Assembly: GCA_019136325.1 (NCBI GenBank)
Contig: JAGVUJ010000226.1
Span: forward strand, 1-7,648
Reading direction: 5' to 3'
From: Deltaproteobacteria bacterium
Lineage (GTDB): Bacteria > Desulfobacterota > Syntrophia > Syntrophales > Smithellaceae
Length of the DNA: 7,648 bases
Positions 1 through 7,648 of the stretch are shown in pieces. Made by a program: the position numbers and the translations under genes. Position 1 is the first letter of the stretch. Each line of letters starts with the position of its first letter. The notes under the pieces were generated by a model. That model did not search any database. It saw only the letters and a program-made list of their open reading frames with translations, and was not told where the DNA came from.

Positions 1-930
1 GGTTTGGAAATTGTTGATTTCGTTGTCCGTAGAATCATTGTCCCCCTGGACATAAGCAAGAGAACCACCCAAACTGAAAATACCGAATTTAACATCGCCA
101 TCCAGAAAAGCGGTTAAAGAGCTTATGTCCTGATCCGGGGTTAAATCGTATTCCACATCACCAAAAGCGTAGTTAATTTCACCCTGAAGGGTTAAAGGTC
201 CCAGAGTGCTTTTAAAATAAGGCTGAAGGACGTAAGACTTGGTTAAGACGCCGGAACCTCTCAGTGTGGCGTCATGGTTGTAGATCAACAGGAATCCTGT
301 TTCTCCTGAGACCTTTTCGCCCTTGAATTTGTATAGGGGACCTACACGATACGAATCGTAATCTCTGTCATTTGCGAGAGCGCCGGTATTCTGAACGGAA
401 TAATCATTTTCTTTTTCCTTGGCGTAAGCAGCGACAAGCGTAACCGGTCCGATAGGCAAAAAGTATTTAATCTGACCTGCGGTAGGCCCGGTGGTCCTGT
501 TGCCCCAAATAGTTCCCCACATATAGTCGGGCATATATCCAACCTGAAACTGGCCGACGGGGGACGTATAGTCTATGTAAGCAATATCGAAGTCCAGATT
601 GCGGGTATCGCCATTATCGGCCCCCGCAGCGGATAGAGGAGCATAATTGGCGACAGAGTCAGGTTCCCACACTCTTTCCATGGCGTCGAAACGGGTTACC
701 ACCTTGAGGCAGGGAGACACGACAAAATCGGTTCCCACGCGCAATCGTTGATAAAAGAAAGCCGTGCTGCGGGCGAAATCCGTGCCGCTGGGATCTTTTA
801 CATTCATATGATTTAAATACAAACCAGCGGCATAATATTCACCGCTGAACTTCACGTCAGCCGCGAAAGCCGACAAACCGAAGGCCGGAATCAGCCCCAG
901 TGACAACAAAACCAACCAAAATCTCTTCAT
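1..930 (-). CDS. Outer-membrane beta-barrel porin-like protein, 3' end cut off by window edge
   Basis: The frame is open for 310 codons from the ATG at 930 to the left edge with no stop, so the C-terminal part lies outside the window. The start is well supported: a perfect AGGAGG sits 6 nt upstream. Residues 1-23 form a signal peptide (MKR, a hydrophobic stretch, then AFA before ADVKF), which predicts secretion. The rest alternates short amphipathic strands (for example VKFSGEYYAAGLYL, YQRLRVGTDFVV, FDIAYIDYTSPVGQFQVGYM) with Gly/Asn/Asp-rich loops, as in beta-barrel porins. An aromatic loop, YMWGTIWGNRTTG, follows residue 150. It resembles the uncharacterised porins of anaerobic deltaproteobacteria. 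Substrate cannot be read from the sequence. It lies downstream of glpC on the same strand after a 228-nt gap, so a role in glycerol or glycerol-3-phosphate entry is possible but rests on position alone. An alginate-export-type or other specific channel is an alternative. Confidence 0.82.
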   Translation of the reverse strand, partial: MKRFWLVLLSLGLIPAFGLSAFAADVKFSGEYYAAGLYLNHMNVKDPSGTDFARSTAFFYQRLRVGTDFVVSPCLKVVTRFDAMERVWEPDSVANYAPLSAAGADNGDTRNLDFDIAYIDYTSPVGQFQVGYMPDYMWGTIWGNRTTGPTAGQIKYFLPIGPVTLVAAYAKEKENDYSVQNTGALANDRDYDSYRVGPLYKFKGEKVSGETGFLLIYNHDATLRGSGVLTKSYVLQPYFKSTLGPLTLQGEINYAFGDVEYDLTPDQDISSLTAFLDGDVKFGIFSLGGSLAYVQGDNDSTDNEINNFQT

Positions 931-936
931 TGTTTA

Positions 937-942
937 CCTCCT
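937..942 (-). promoter_or_regulatory. Ribosome binding site of the porin gene
   Basis: A perfect AGGAGG on the minus strand, 6 nt (TAAACA) before the ATG at 930. It is the strongest Shine-Dalgarno sequence in the window, consistent with an abundant outer-membrane protein, and it fixes the start. Confidence 0.85.
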
Positions 943-967
943 GAATATTTTTTGCAATTGTGAGGAG

Positions 968-986
968 TAATACACGCTGTGTGTTA
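968..986. promoter_or_regulatory. 19-bp dyad, candidate operator upstream of the porin
   Basis: The sequence has the form TAAnACAC-nnn-GTGTnTTA, with seven of eight base pairs symmetric around a 3-nt centre. It lies 38 nt before the porin start codon, where a repressor or activator could act. It does not match the CRP/FNR pattern (TGTGA-N6-TCACA or TTGAT-N4-ATCAA). A binding protein cannot be named, and chance is possible in a region this AT-rich. Confidence 0.3.
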
Positions 987-1158
987 CAGAATGATGACCG
1001 GCCAATTAAGATATGAAGAAATGGACAAGCTGATCTGAAATCTTTTCGTGTGATTTTATGACGAATTGAAATTTAAAAAAATAATTTTTGGAAAGCGATA
1101 AGGAAGATTTTTGTGATTGGCAGAAGCAGGACGTCATCAATAAATTTGTTCACATTCT

Positions 1159-2340
1159 TCATTGCCGTTCATTTAGCAGGGATTCGCAGAGAATTTCCGC
1201 CGGGTCGAAAGCGGGCATGCCGGAAAGTCCTCCCAGTTGCATCCGGCAGGAGCCGCAGTCGGATACGATGTTTTCCATTTTTGTTTTTCTGATTAAAGAA
1301 ACAGCGCGGTTCCCGATTTGAATGGCCGTGGGAGCGTTTTCTTTTTTAAAACCGTAACTGCCGGAGAGTCCGCAGCAGGATTCGTCAAGAACTTCAAGCT
1401 CCACGCCCGGTATCTGGGCCATCAGTTTCTGGGCCGGATAACCGATGCCCAACGCCCGCAGGTGGCAGGGGATGTGATACGCTATTTTGCGATTGACTGT
1501 TCTGAATTGCGGTTTGACGTATCCCTCGTTCATAAGATTGATGATATATTCGTGCAGGTCATAGCTGTTTTCAGCGATTTTCTTGCCCTGCGGTATTTCG
1601 AGAATGCCGGGATAGTCATGCAAGAGACAAAGGCCGCAGGATGTGCAGGTATAAACAATGTCATAACCGGCGTCGATGTAGTTGGATAATGATTCGGCAT
1701 TTTTCCGCGCGAAATGTCTGGCTAGGGAGAGGTTCCCGTTGCCCAGTGCAGGCAGACCACAGCACCACTGGGGAGGGAGAACAACGTCGACATTCATCGA
1801 AACCAGCAAACGGATTATTTTTCTGCCGATATCAGGGCGGTAAAAATTAATAAAACATCCATGAAAGAAAGCAACTTTTTTTCTTCCCTTATTCAGCATC
1901 TTCTTCTCATTGCGCATCGTCCGGAAACGGAATTTCGGGAAGGGCAGATAGGTTGCAATTCCCATGTTTTGAAAAATTATTTTTCCGAGCCTGGTGGAAG
2001 CCGCCCAATTGGCGATTGGCGCCGTAAGGGAACCGAGCGCGCTTAAATAATAATTGTTGGCAAAAAGCAGATGCGCCGGCGTTTGCGGATGCTCATTGCC
2101 GTATCGTTGCTGCGCCTTCAGAATGATCTGAGCCGGCTCGACTCCGCAGGGACAGGCCATCTCGCAGCGTTTGCACTGACTGCACAAAAGCACCCAGTCA
2201 TCTTCGGCTTTTTCTCTTTCCGAACGAAAACGCTGGGCGTCGGGACCGGCCTGTTTCGGGCCCGGAAAATCCGGATTCACCCGGAATACGGGACAATTCT
2301 CCACGCAAATGGTGCAGCGTATGCAATGTTCATAATTCAT
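1159..2340 (-). CDS. glpC: Anaerobic glycerol-3-phosphate dehydrogenase, iron-sulfur subunit C
   Basis: GlpC takes electrons from the GlpAB flavoprotein and passes them to the membrane menaquinone pool. The protein starts MNYEHC and has 393 residues, close to E. coli GlpC (about 396). Two [4Fe-4S] ferredoxin motifs are complete: C6-C9-C12-C16-P and C53-C56-C59-C63-P. Two CCG domains follow, with cysteines at C162, C193-C194, C232 and C235, and at C292, C322-C323, C362 and C365. All expected ligands are present, and there is no obvious transmembrane helix, as usual for the family. The frame stays open to an ATG at 2400, but I chose 2340: it places the first cluster right at the N-terminus as in known GlpC, gives an 11-nt rather than 71-nt overlap with glpB, and has GGAG 10 nt upstream (2351-2354). 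The ATGAATTATGA overlap with the glpB stop implies translational coupling. Other CCG proteins (GlcF, LutA, HdrD-like) are alternatives by domain alone, but the glpA-glpB context settles it. Confidence 0.95.
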   Translation of the reverse strand: MNYEHCIRCTICVENCPVFRVNPDFPGPKQAGPDAQRFRSEREKAEDDWVLLCSQCKRCEMACPCGVEPAQIILKAQQRYGNEHPQTPAHLLFANNYYLSALGSLTAPIANWAASTRLGKIIFQNMGIATYLPFPKFRFRTMRNEKKMLNKGRKKVAFFHGCFINFYRPDIGRKIIRLLVSMNVDVVLPPQWCCGLPALGNGNLSLARHFARKNAESLSNYIDAGYDIVYTCTSCGLCLLHDYPGILEIPQGKKIAENSYDLHEYIINLMNEGYVKPQFRTVNRKIAYHIPCHLRALGIGYPAQKLMAQIPGVELEVLDESCCGLSGSYGFKKENAPTAIQIGNRAVSLIRKTKMENIVSDCGSCRMQLGGLSGMPAFDPAEILCESLLNERQ

Positions 2341-3538
2341 GAGACAGGTACTCCGAGCAGGATTGCGCAGCAGCGTGAGCTGTCGCCAGGGCCAGGCCAT
2401 GACCGCAGCCGTTTTTCAGGACTTCCGCATTGGCAAGAATACTGCCGCAGACAAAAATATTTTTCCAGGGGGAATCCAGCGGACGCATAAAGGCATCGGT
2501 CATAATCCCGGCTTTGCCGATGCCGTGATTTCGTGAAAAATAATCGTTATCGAACCAGGTTTCCCGGGGACCGGGAATGTGCACCGGCAGATCAAAAACA
2601 TTTTCCTCAATGGTTTCGCGCGTGGCGGTCAAGCCGCCGCCGACGAAAGAGCCGGTCCCCAGGATAAAGGCTTTGGCGTTGATGCTGTTGGGCCTGCCCG
2701 CGGAATTGGTCGAAACCGCTTCCATAACCCTGCCCGTCTTTTCCGTTCCTGCAACAGGCCAGGCCCAGTAGATGACCCCGCCTTTTTGACGAAAATTTTT
2801 CTTCAGCGCATTGAATAGCCTTCGACCGGGCATGGAAGGCGGAATCGTCGGGATTTCGAATACCGGCTTACGGGTCAGGATGGATATGGTGTTGACAATA
2901 TCGGTTGCCGATTCCATTCCCAGCACGGCGGGGAAGGCGATCATCTCTTCATGGATATTCTGTCTTTCCAGCCAGGCAATGAATTTTTCGAAAAACGTTT
3001 TTTCCTCGAAACGGGATGCGAGGCTCATGGTGGTGGAAACGCCTGCATCATAAACCGAAAATTTCGTGCTGCCGCGCCGGGAGACGATGTACCCGGGATA
3101 GAAATCCTTCAGGCCTTTGAAGGTGATAATATGAATGCTGTCGTTATTGTTTTCCTGCGGTGCTGCCGCCATGGTTGACGGGATCAGGCAGGAGATCTTT
3201 GATGTGCCCAGTGCGGAAAGGACCGAACGGTTTTCGTCGGACGATCCGATGTAGGGCAATCCCGTATCATGCATGTCGGATTGAAAAAGGCGCAGCGAGT
3301 CTTTGATCATTTTTTCCGGAATCAGATTATAAGGATGCTCCCGGGGAAGGTTTCTGATACCCGACAAAGGGTTTTTGTTTTGAGAGCAGACATCGATGCA
3401 TCCGGTGGAAAGGCAGGCGGTGGGCTCTCCCTTCGTGACCAGAGCAACGTTAAACCCGCGTTCGGAAAGAAGAGCGCCCGCTGTAAGTCCCGCCACTCCC
3501 GCACCGATGATCACGACATCGTATTCGGTAACGCTCAT
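2330..3538 (-). CDS. glpB: Anaerobic glycerol-3-phosphate dehydrogenase, flavoprotein subunit B
   Basis: GlpB is the second flavoprotein subunit of the GlpABC complex, at the inner face of the cytoplasmic membrane, between the GlpA active site and GlpC. The 402-residue product (E. coli GlpB is about 419) begins with a dinucleotide-binding beta-alpha-beta fold, VVIIGAGVAGLTAG, with the Gly motif at residues 12-17, followed by VALVTKGEPT. A C-terminal FAD-contact segment, FVCGSILANAEVLKNGCGHGLALATA, is also present. The ATG overlaps the glpA stop by 4 nt (ATGA), and GGAG lies 8 nt upstream inside glpA (3547-3550). One oddity is a cysteine-rich N-terminal stretch, with Cys at 42, 47 and 51 (ACLSTGCIDVC), where E. 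coli has SSGSLDLL; see findings. The complete-operon context makes another FAD oxidoreductase very unlikely. Confidence 0.93.
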   Translation of the reverse strand: MSVTEYDVVIIGAGVAGLTAGALLSERGFNVALVTKGEPTACLSTGCIDVCSQNKNPLSGIRNLPREHPYNLIPEKMIKDSLRLFQSDMHDTGLPYIGSSDENRSVLSALGTSKISCLIPSTMAAAPQENNNDSIHIITFKGLKDFYPGYIVSRRGSTKFSVYDAGVSTTMSLASRFEEKTFFEKFIAWLERQNIHEEMIAFPAVLGMESATDIVNTISILTRKPVFEIPTIPPSMPGRRLFNALKKNFRQKGGVIYWAWPVAGTEKTGRVMEAVSTNSAGRPNSINAKAFILGTGSFVGGGLTATRETIEENVFDLPVHIPGPRETWFDNDYFSRNHGIGKAGIMTDAFMRPLDSPWKNIFVCGSILANAEVLKNGCGHGLALATAHAAAQSCSEYLSHEL

Positions 3539-5037
3539 TGCGGTTTCTCCATGGACAGGATGCCCAGATAGATGTATTCAACGAGTTGCTCCTCGCGGAG
3601 CTGGTCTCCCCAGAGAGCCTGTCTTATTCCTTTGTAACGGCGCTGGAGAAATCCGCGCAGCATTTCCATGGACTGCTCCGGTGATATCACGCTCATATCG
3701 TTCATAATGCCCAGCGCACGGAACGTGCAGAAGCCACCCTGACACGGGCCCATGCCCAGACGCGTCCGGTGCTGGATATCTCCGACATTTCTGGTGCCCG
3801 TTTGTTTGATGATGCTCTCCACGTAATTTCTCGTGACCAGCTCGCATTCACAAACAATGTTTTTCATGTCTGCCAGCCGTTTGGAAAGGGGATAGCCGCT
3901 CAGCTCTTCCTGGCCGTCCAGCGGGATTTCGGCGGTTTCGCAAGATCTTTTCAAATTAAATGTGTTCATCACGGTATCGACCATCTTCTCCGCCATCAGC
4001 CGGAAGGTGGACAGCTTGCCTCCCACGATACTGTACAGACCGTTTTCATGATTGATGATTTGAAACCCGCGGGAGATTTCATGGCTGTCCGCTTTTTTGG
4101 ATTTGAGCAGCGGTCGGACTCCGGAAAAAGCCCGGATGATGCGCGTGTTGCTGAAATGAGGAATCATTCGTCCGGCTTCATTGATGATGGTATCCACTTC
4201 GGGAGATGCCGTGACCAGATTATCCGGGTCGTCAATCGCCAGAGCTGTTGTGCCGGCGAGACAAACCGCTTCATTGGGGACGATAATATCGCCGTCGGAA
4301 GGATGCCGGAGTCTGTTGATGACCATATTGGTCAGACGATGATTGGTGATGACGAGCGAGCCCTTTACGAGTGTCAACGGCACCTCGCAACCGGCGAGCG
4401 TTGCGATCATGTGCGCCCATGCGCCCGTGGCGTTGATGATAATGTTCCCGTGGATTTCCCTGACTTCGCCGGTGGCCTGATCGACGGTTTTGACGCCGGT
4501 GCACCGCCCGTGGGATTTGATAATTTCCGTGACCTTGTGCCGGGTATAAATAATTCCGCCGCGCAGTTCGGACGTGCGAATGTTCAGCATACACAGTCGG
4601 AACGGGTCGATCGAGCAATCGGGAACAATGATGGCTTCTTCGATTTCCGGATTCAGATTGGGAACCAGATCGATGGCCCGGGTTGAAGAAATGACTTCAG
4701 TGGGAATGCCCACGTCTTCACATCCCCGCAGAAATAATTCGCGGAAACGTTTGGAATCTCCAGGAAGGCGCACAAATAAGCCTCCCGTTTGTTCCACGCA
4801 TTTTCGGCCGATTCTTCTGAGAATAAGATTTTCTTCATAGCATTCCCGGGCAGCCACCGGATCGGTGACGGCGTATCTGCCGCCGCTGTGCAGAAGACCG
4901 TGACACGCGCCGGTTGCTCCGGCGGCAAAATCTCCCTTCTCCACCAGACAATGAGGAATGCCGCGCAGCGCCAGATCCCTCGCAATTCCGCACCCGGTCG
5001 CTCCTCCGCCGATGATAATCACATCCGTTTTAATCAT
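3535..5037 (-). CDS. glpA: Anaerobic glycerol-3-phosphate dehydrogenase, catalytic FAD subunit A
   Basis: GlpA oxidises sn-glycerol-3-phosphate to dihydroxyacetone phosphate, feeding glycolysis, and hands electrons to GlpB and GlpC. The 500-residue product carries the FAD-binding motif GGGATGCG (residues 10-17) with the acidic end of the fold at E33 (LVEKGDF), then the DAO-fold stretch GATGACHGLLHSGGRYA typical of GlpA/GlpD, and a second FAD contact, YSIVGGKLSTFRLMAE, near residues 335-350. The C-terminus holds a BFD-type [2Fe-2S] domain with C396-x-C398 and C432-x4-C437 (GMGPCQGGFC), which separates anaerobic GlpA from aerobic GlpD. It is somewhat shorter than E. coli GlpA (about 542), with no missing motif that I can see. 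The ATG at 5037 is preceded by a purine-rich but imperfect site (AAGAGAGAG, 5039-5047). It ends in a 4-nt overlap with glpB. Upstream lies glpK on the same strand, separated by the palindromic element. Confidence 0.96.
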   Translation of the reverse strand: MIKTDVIIIGGGATGCGIARDLALRGIPHCLVEKGDFAAGATGACHGLLHSGGRYAVTDPVAARECYEENLILRRIGRKCVEQTGGLFVRLPGDSKRFRELFLRGCEDVGIPTEVISSTRAIDLVPNLNPEIEEAIIVPDCSIDPFRLCMLNIRTSELRGGIIYTRHKVTEIIKSHGRCTGVKTVDQATGEVREIHGNIIINATGAWAHMIATLAGCEVPLTLVKGSLVITNHRLTNMVINRLRHPSDGDIIVPNEAVCLAGTTALAIDDPDNLVTASPEVDTIINEAGRMIPHFSNTRIIRAFSGVRPLLKSKKADSHEISRGFQIINHENGLYSIVGGKLSTFRLMAEKMVDTVMNTFNLKRSCETAEIPLDGQEELSGYPLSKRLADMKNIVCECELVTRNYVESIIKQTGTRNVGDIQHRTRLGMGPCQGGFCTFRALGIMNDMSVISPEQSMEMLRGFLQRRYKGIRQALWGDQLREEQLVEYIYLGILSMEKPQ

Positions 5038-5054
5038 ACTCTCTCTTGTGCCAT

Positions 5055-5166
5055 TTCTAAATCAAAGATGATATCGAGGCGGCTGGGCGGAGGCGGCGAG
5101 GCGTATTGATACATACGTTTTGGAAGCCGACAACGACGCCAACAAAGATAGCGCTTTGATTTAGAA
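5055..5166. repeat. 112-nt palindromic element between glpK and glpA
   Basis: The ends are perfect 13-bp inverted repeats: TTCTAAATCAAAG at 5055-5067 and its reverse complement at 5154-5166. Further in, TATC/GATA pairs again, and the centre has a CGTAT-N6-ATACG hairpin (5102-5117). The material between is GC-rich, with GGCGG-like runs on the plus-strand left side. The element fills almost the whole glpK-glpA gap: the distal arm ends 4 nt from the glpK stop and the proximal arm begins 17 nt before the glpA ATG, just before its ribosome binding site. No T-run follows the stem in the direction of transcription, so it is not a standard intrinsic terminator. It looks like a repetitive extragenic palindrome or a MITE-like insertion. 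I see no second copy in this window. It might affect mRNA processing or the glpK:glpA ratio, but that is inference. Confidence 0.72.
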
Positions 5167-5170
5167 TTGG

Positions 5171-6879
<1,709 letters not shown>

Positions 6880-6880
<1 letters not shown>

Positions 6881-6923
6881 AAAAAACATTTACGAATAAT
6901 TTAAAAATAAATTAATTTTTTTC
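6880..6923 (+). promoter_or_regulatory. AT-rich UP element of the rRNA promoter
   Basis: An almost pure A/T stretch with A- and T-tracts lies directly upstream of the TTGACA hexamer. Such tracts bind the RNA polymerase alpha C-terminal domain and are typical of strong rRNA promoters. The call is by position and composition. Confidence 0.55.
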
Positions 6924-6952
6924 TTGACACATCTTAAAAGAGAGAGTAGAAA
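6924..6952 (+). promoter_or_regulatory. Ribosomal RNA operon promoter
   Basis: A perfect -35 hexamer TTGACA (6924-6929) is followed after exactly 17 nt by TAGAAA (6947-6952), 4/6 to the -10 consensus. Just downstream is a G/C-containing discriminator (GCG, 6953-6955), as in stringently controlled rRNA promoters. Transcription would start near 6959-6961, giving a leader of about 280 nt before 16S. A second TTGACA at 7080-7085 has only a poor -10 (TAAGTT, 16-nt spacing) and may be a weak second promoter or chance. Confidence 0.7.
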
Positions 6953-7096
6953 GCGTCTTCTGTTCATCACAGAGTTGTTTTGGATGTAATTGAAAACTTC
7001 AATAAGTTAACCGATATTTTTAATCGTTGTTGTCGGACACTTCCAATTGTAACTGGTTGAACAAGGGTTTTTTGAAAGCTTGACAAAAGAATCTGA

Positions 7097-7116
7097 GTAC
7101 TTAAGTTTTTAAGTAC
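7097..7116 (+). promoter_or_regulatory. boxB-like hairpin in the rRNA leader
   Basis: A perfect 8-bp stem, GTACTTAA / TTAAGTAC, closes a 4-nt loop (GTTT). It lies 16 nt before boxA, the usual boxB-boxA order of rRNA antitermination leaders. It has low GC and no adjoining T-run, so it is not a likely terminator. Confidence 0.5.
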
Positions 7117-7132
7117 GGAATCTTTTAATATA

Positions 7133-7146
7133 TGGCTCTTTGGAAA
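7133..7146 (+). promoter_or_regulatory. boxA antitermination element
   Basis: TGGCTCTTTGGAAA closely matches the rRNA leader boxA (TGCTCTTTAACAA in E. coli; GCTCTTTGAAAA-type in many other bacteria). In the RNA it recruits NusB-NusE to keep polymerase from terminating in the untranslated rRNA operon. Its position about 100 nt before 16S fits. Confidence 0.7.
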
Positions 7147-7211
7147 TTGAATAGTGGGAAAATGAATTTGTGGGTCCAAACAAATTTTATTTGAGATATA
7201 ACGCGAGAAAA

Positions 7212-7231
7212 AAGAAAGAGTAATCTTTCTT
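7212..7231 (+). ncRNA. GNRA-capped hairpin just before 16S
   Basis: A perfect 8-bp stem, AAGAAAGA / TCTTTCTT, is closed by a GUAA tetraloop in the RNA and ends 9 nt before the mature 16S 5' end. It is a leader structure, possibly guiding pre-16S folding or 5' maturation, rather than a separate RNA gene. The role is inference; the pairing is visible. Confidence 0.45.
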
Positions 7232-7240
7232 CTAGGATTA

Positions 7241-7648
<408 letters not shown>

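Larger units (their letters stand above)
931..1158. other. Intergenic region between glpC and the porin gene
   Basis: This 228-nt stretch has no convincing gene. Reading toward the porin there is no clear hairpin plus T-run after the glpC stop, so read-through from the glp operon into the porin cannot be excluded. A possible -10 (TAAAAT, at 1053-1058 on the minus strand) has only an AT-rich, non-consensus -35, which makes a separate porin promoter here plausible but weak. The good ribosome binding site and the dyad described separately lie at its left end. Confidence 0.5.
6960..7240 (+). other. rRNA operon leader (external transcribed spacer)
   Basis: This region lies between the predicted promoter and the 16S 5' end and holds no credible gene. 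It contains a small hairpin at 6989-7003 (ATTGAA-AAC-TTCAAT), a boxB-like hairpin at 7097-7116, a boxA at 7133-7146 and a hairpin at 7212-7231; the last three are listed separately. The segment just before 16S normally pairs with sequence beyond the 16S 3' end to form the RNase III stem, and that partner is outside the window. Confidence 0.65.

Noticed and set aside
2341..2400. Upstream ATG extending GlpC by 20 residues
   Set aside because: The extension would overlap glpB by 71 nt and adds residues not seen in known GlpC. The ATG at 2340 has GGAG at 10 nt and the usual short stop-start overlap.
3769..4686. Long open frame (305 codons) on the plus strand
   Set aside because: It lies entirely antisense to glpA, its translation has no recognisable domain, and glpA shows intact FAD and [2Fe-2S] motifs. 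It is a shadow of GC-rich codon use.
7080..7107. Second rRNA promoter (TTGACA at 7080)
   Set aside because: The -35 is perfect, but the best -10 at 16-18 nt spacing is poor (TAAGTT) and lies within the boxB-like hairpin. Kept only as a remark.
7097..7130. Intrinsic terminator in the rRNA leader
   Set aside because: The hairpin is AT-only at its core and the next short T-run (TCTTTT) begins several bases after the stem. Its place before boxA fits boxB better.
6967..7179. 70-codon open frame on the minus strand in the rRNA leader region
   Set aside because: It has low-complexity AT-rich composition, no good ribosome binding site, no recognisable features, and overlaps the boxA/boxB elements.

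Overview
The window looks like chromosomal DNA from an anaerobic, Gram-negative bacterium of the former Deltaproteobacteria. The partial 16S rRNA gene at the right edge reads most like the Syntrophus/Smithella group (Syntrophales). That placement comes from memory of signature stretches, not from a database search. An outer-membrane porin and an anaerobic-type glycerol-3-phosphate dehydrogenase fit this picture.

Layout, right to left on the minus strand. glpK (glycerol kinase, 6667-5171) is followed by a 134-nt gap that holds a 112-nt palindromic element. Next come glpA (5037-3535), glpB (3538-2330) and glpC (2340-1159), which overlap by 4 and 11 nt and are clearly translationally coupled. 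After a 228-nt gap, a porin-like beta-barrel gene starts at 930 and runs off the left edge. On the plus strand, a ribosomal RNA operon starts divergently from glpK. It has a TTGACA promoter with an AT-rich upstream element near 6924-6952, a leader of about 280 nt with a boxB-like hairpin, a boxA and a GUAA-capped hairpin, and then 16S rRNA from about 7241 to the edge.

How the genes work together: GlpK phosphorylates glycerol to glycerol-3-phosphate. GlpA and GlpB (flavoprotein subunits) oxidise it to dihydroxyacetone phosphate. GlpC (iron-sulfur, CCG-domain subunit) passes the electrons to the membrane quinone pool. The porin may let small solutes across the outer membrane, but its link to glycerol rests only on position. 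No glycerol facilitator (GlpF), transporter (GlpT) or Glp regulator is present in the window.

The genes themselves are ordinary members of well-known families with their key residues intact. The least explained piece of DNA is the palindromic element between glpK and glpA. A 19-bp dyad upstream of the porin is a second, weaker candidate. I see no defence system, mobile-element gene, CRISPR array or tRNA here.
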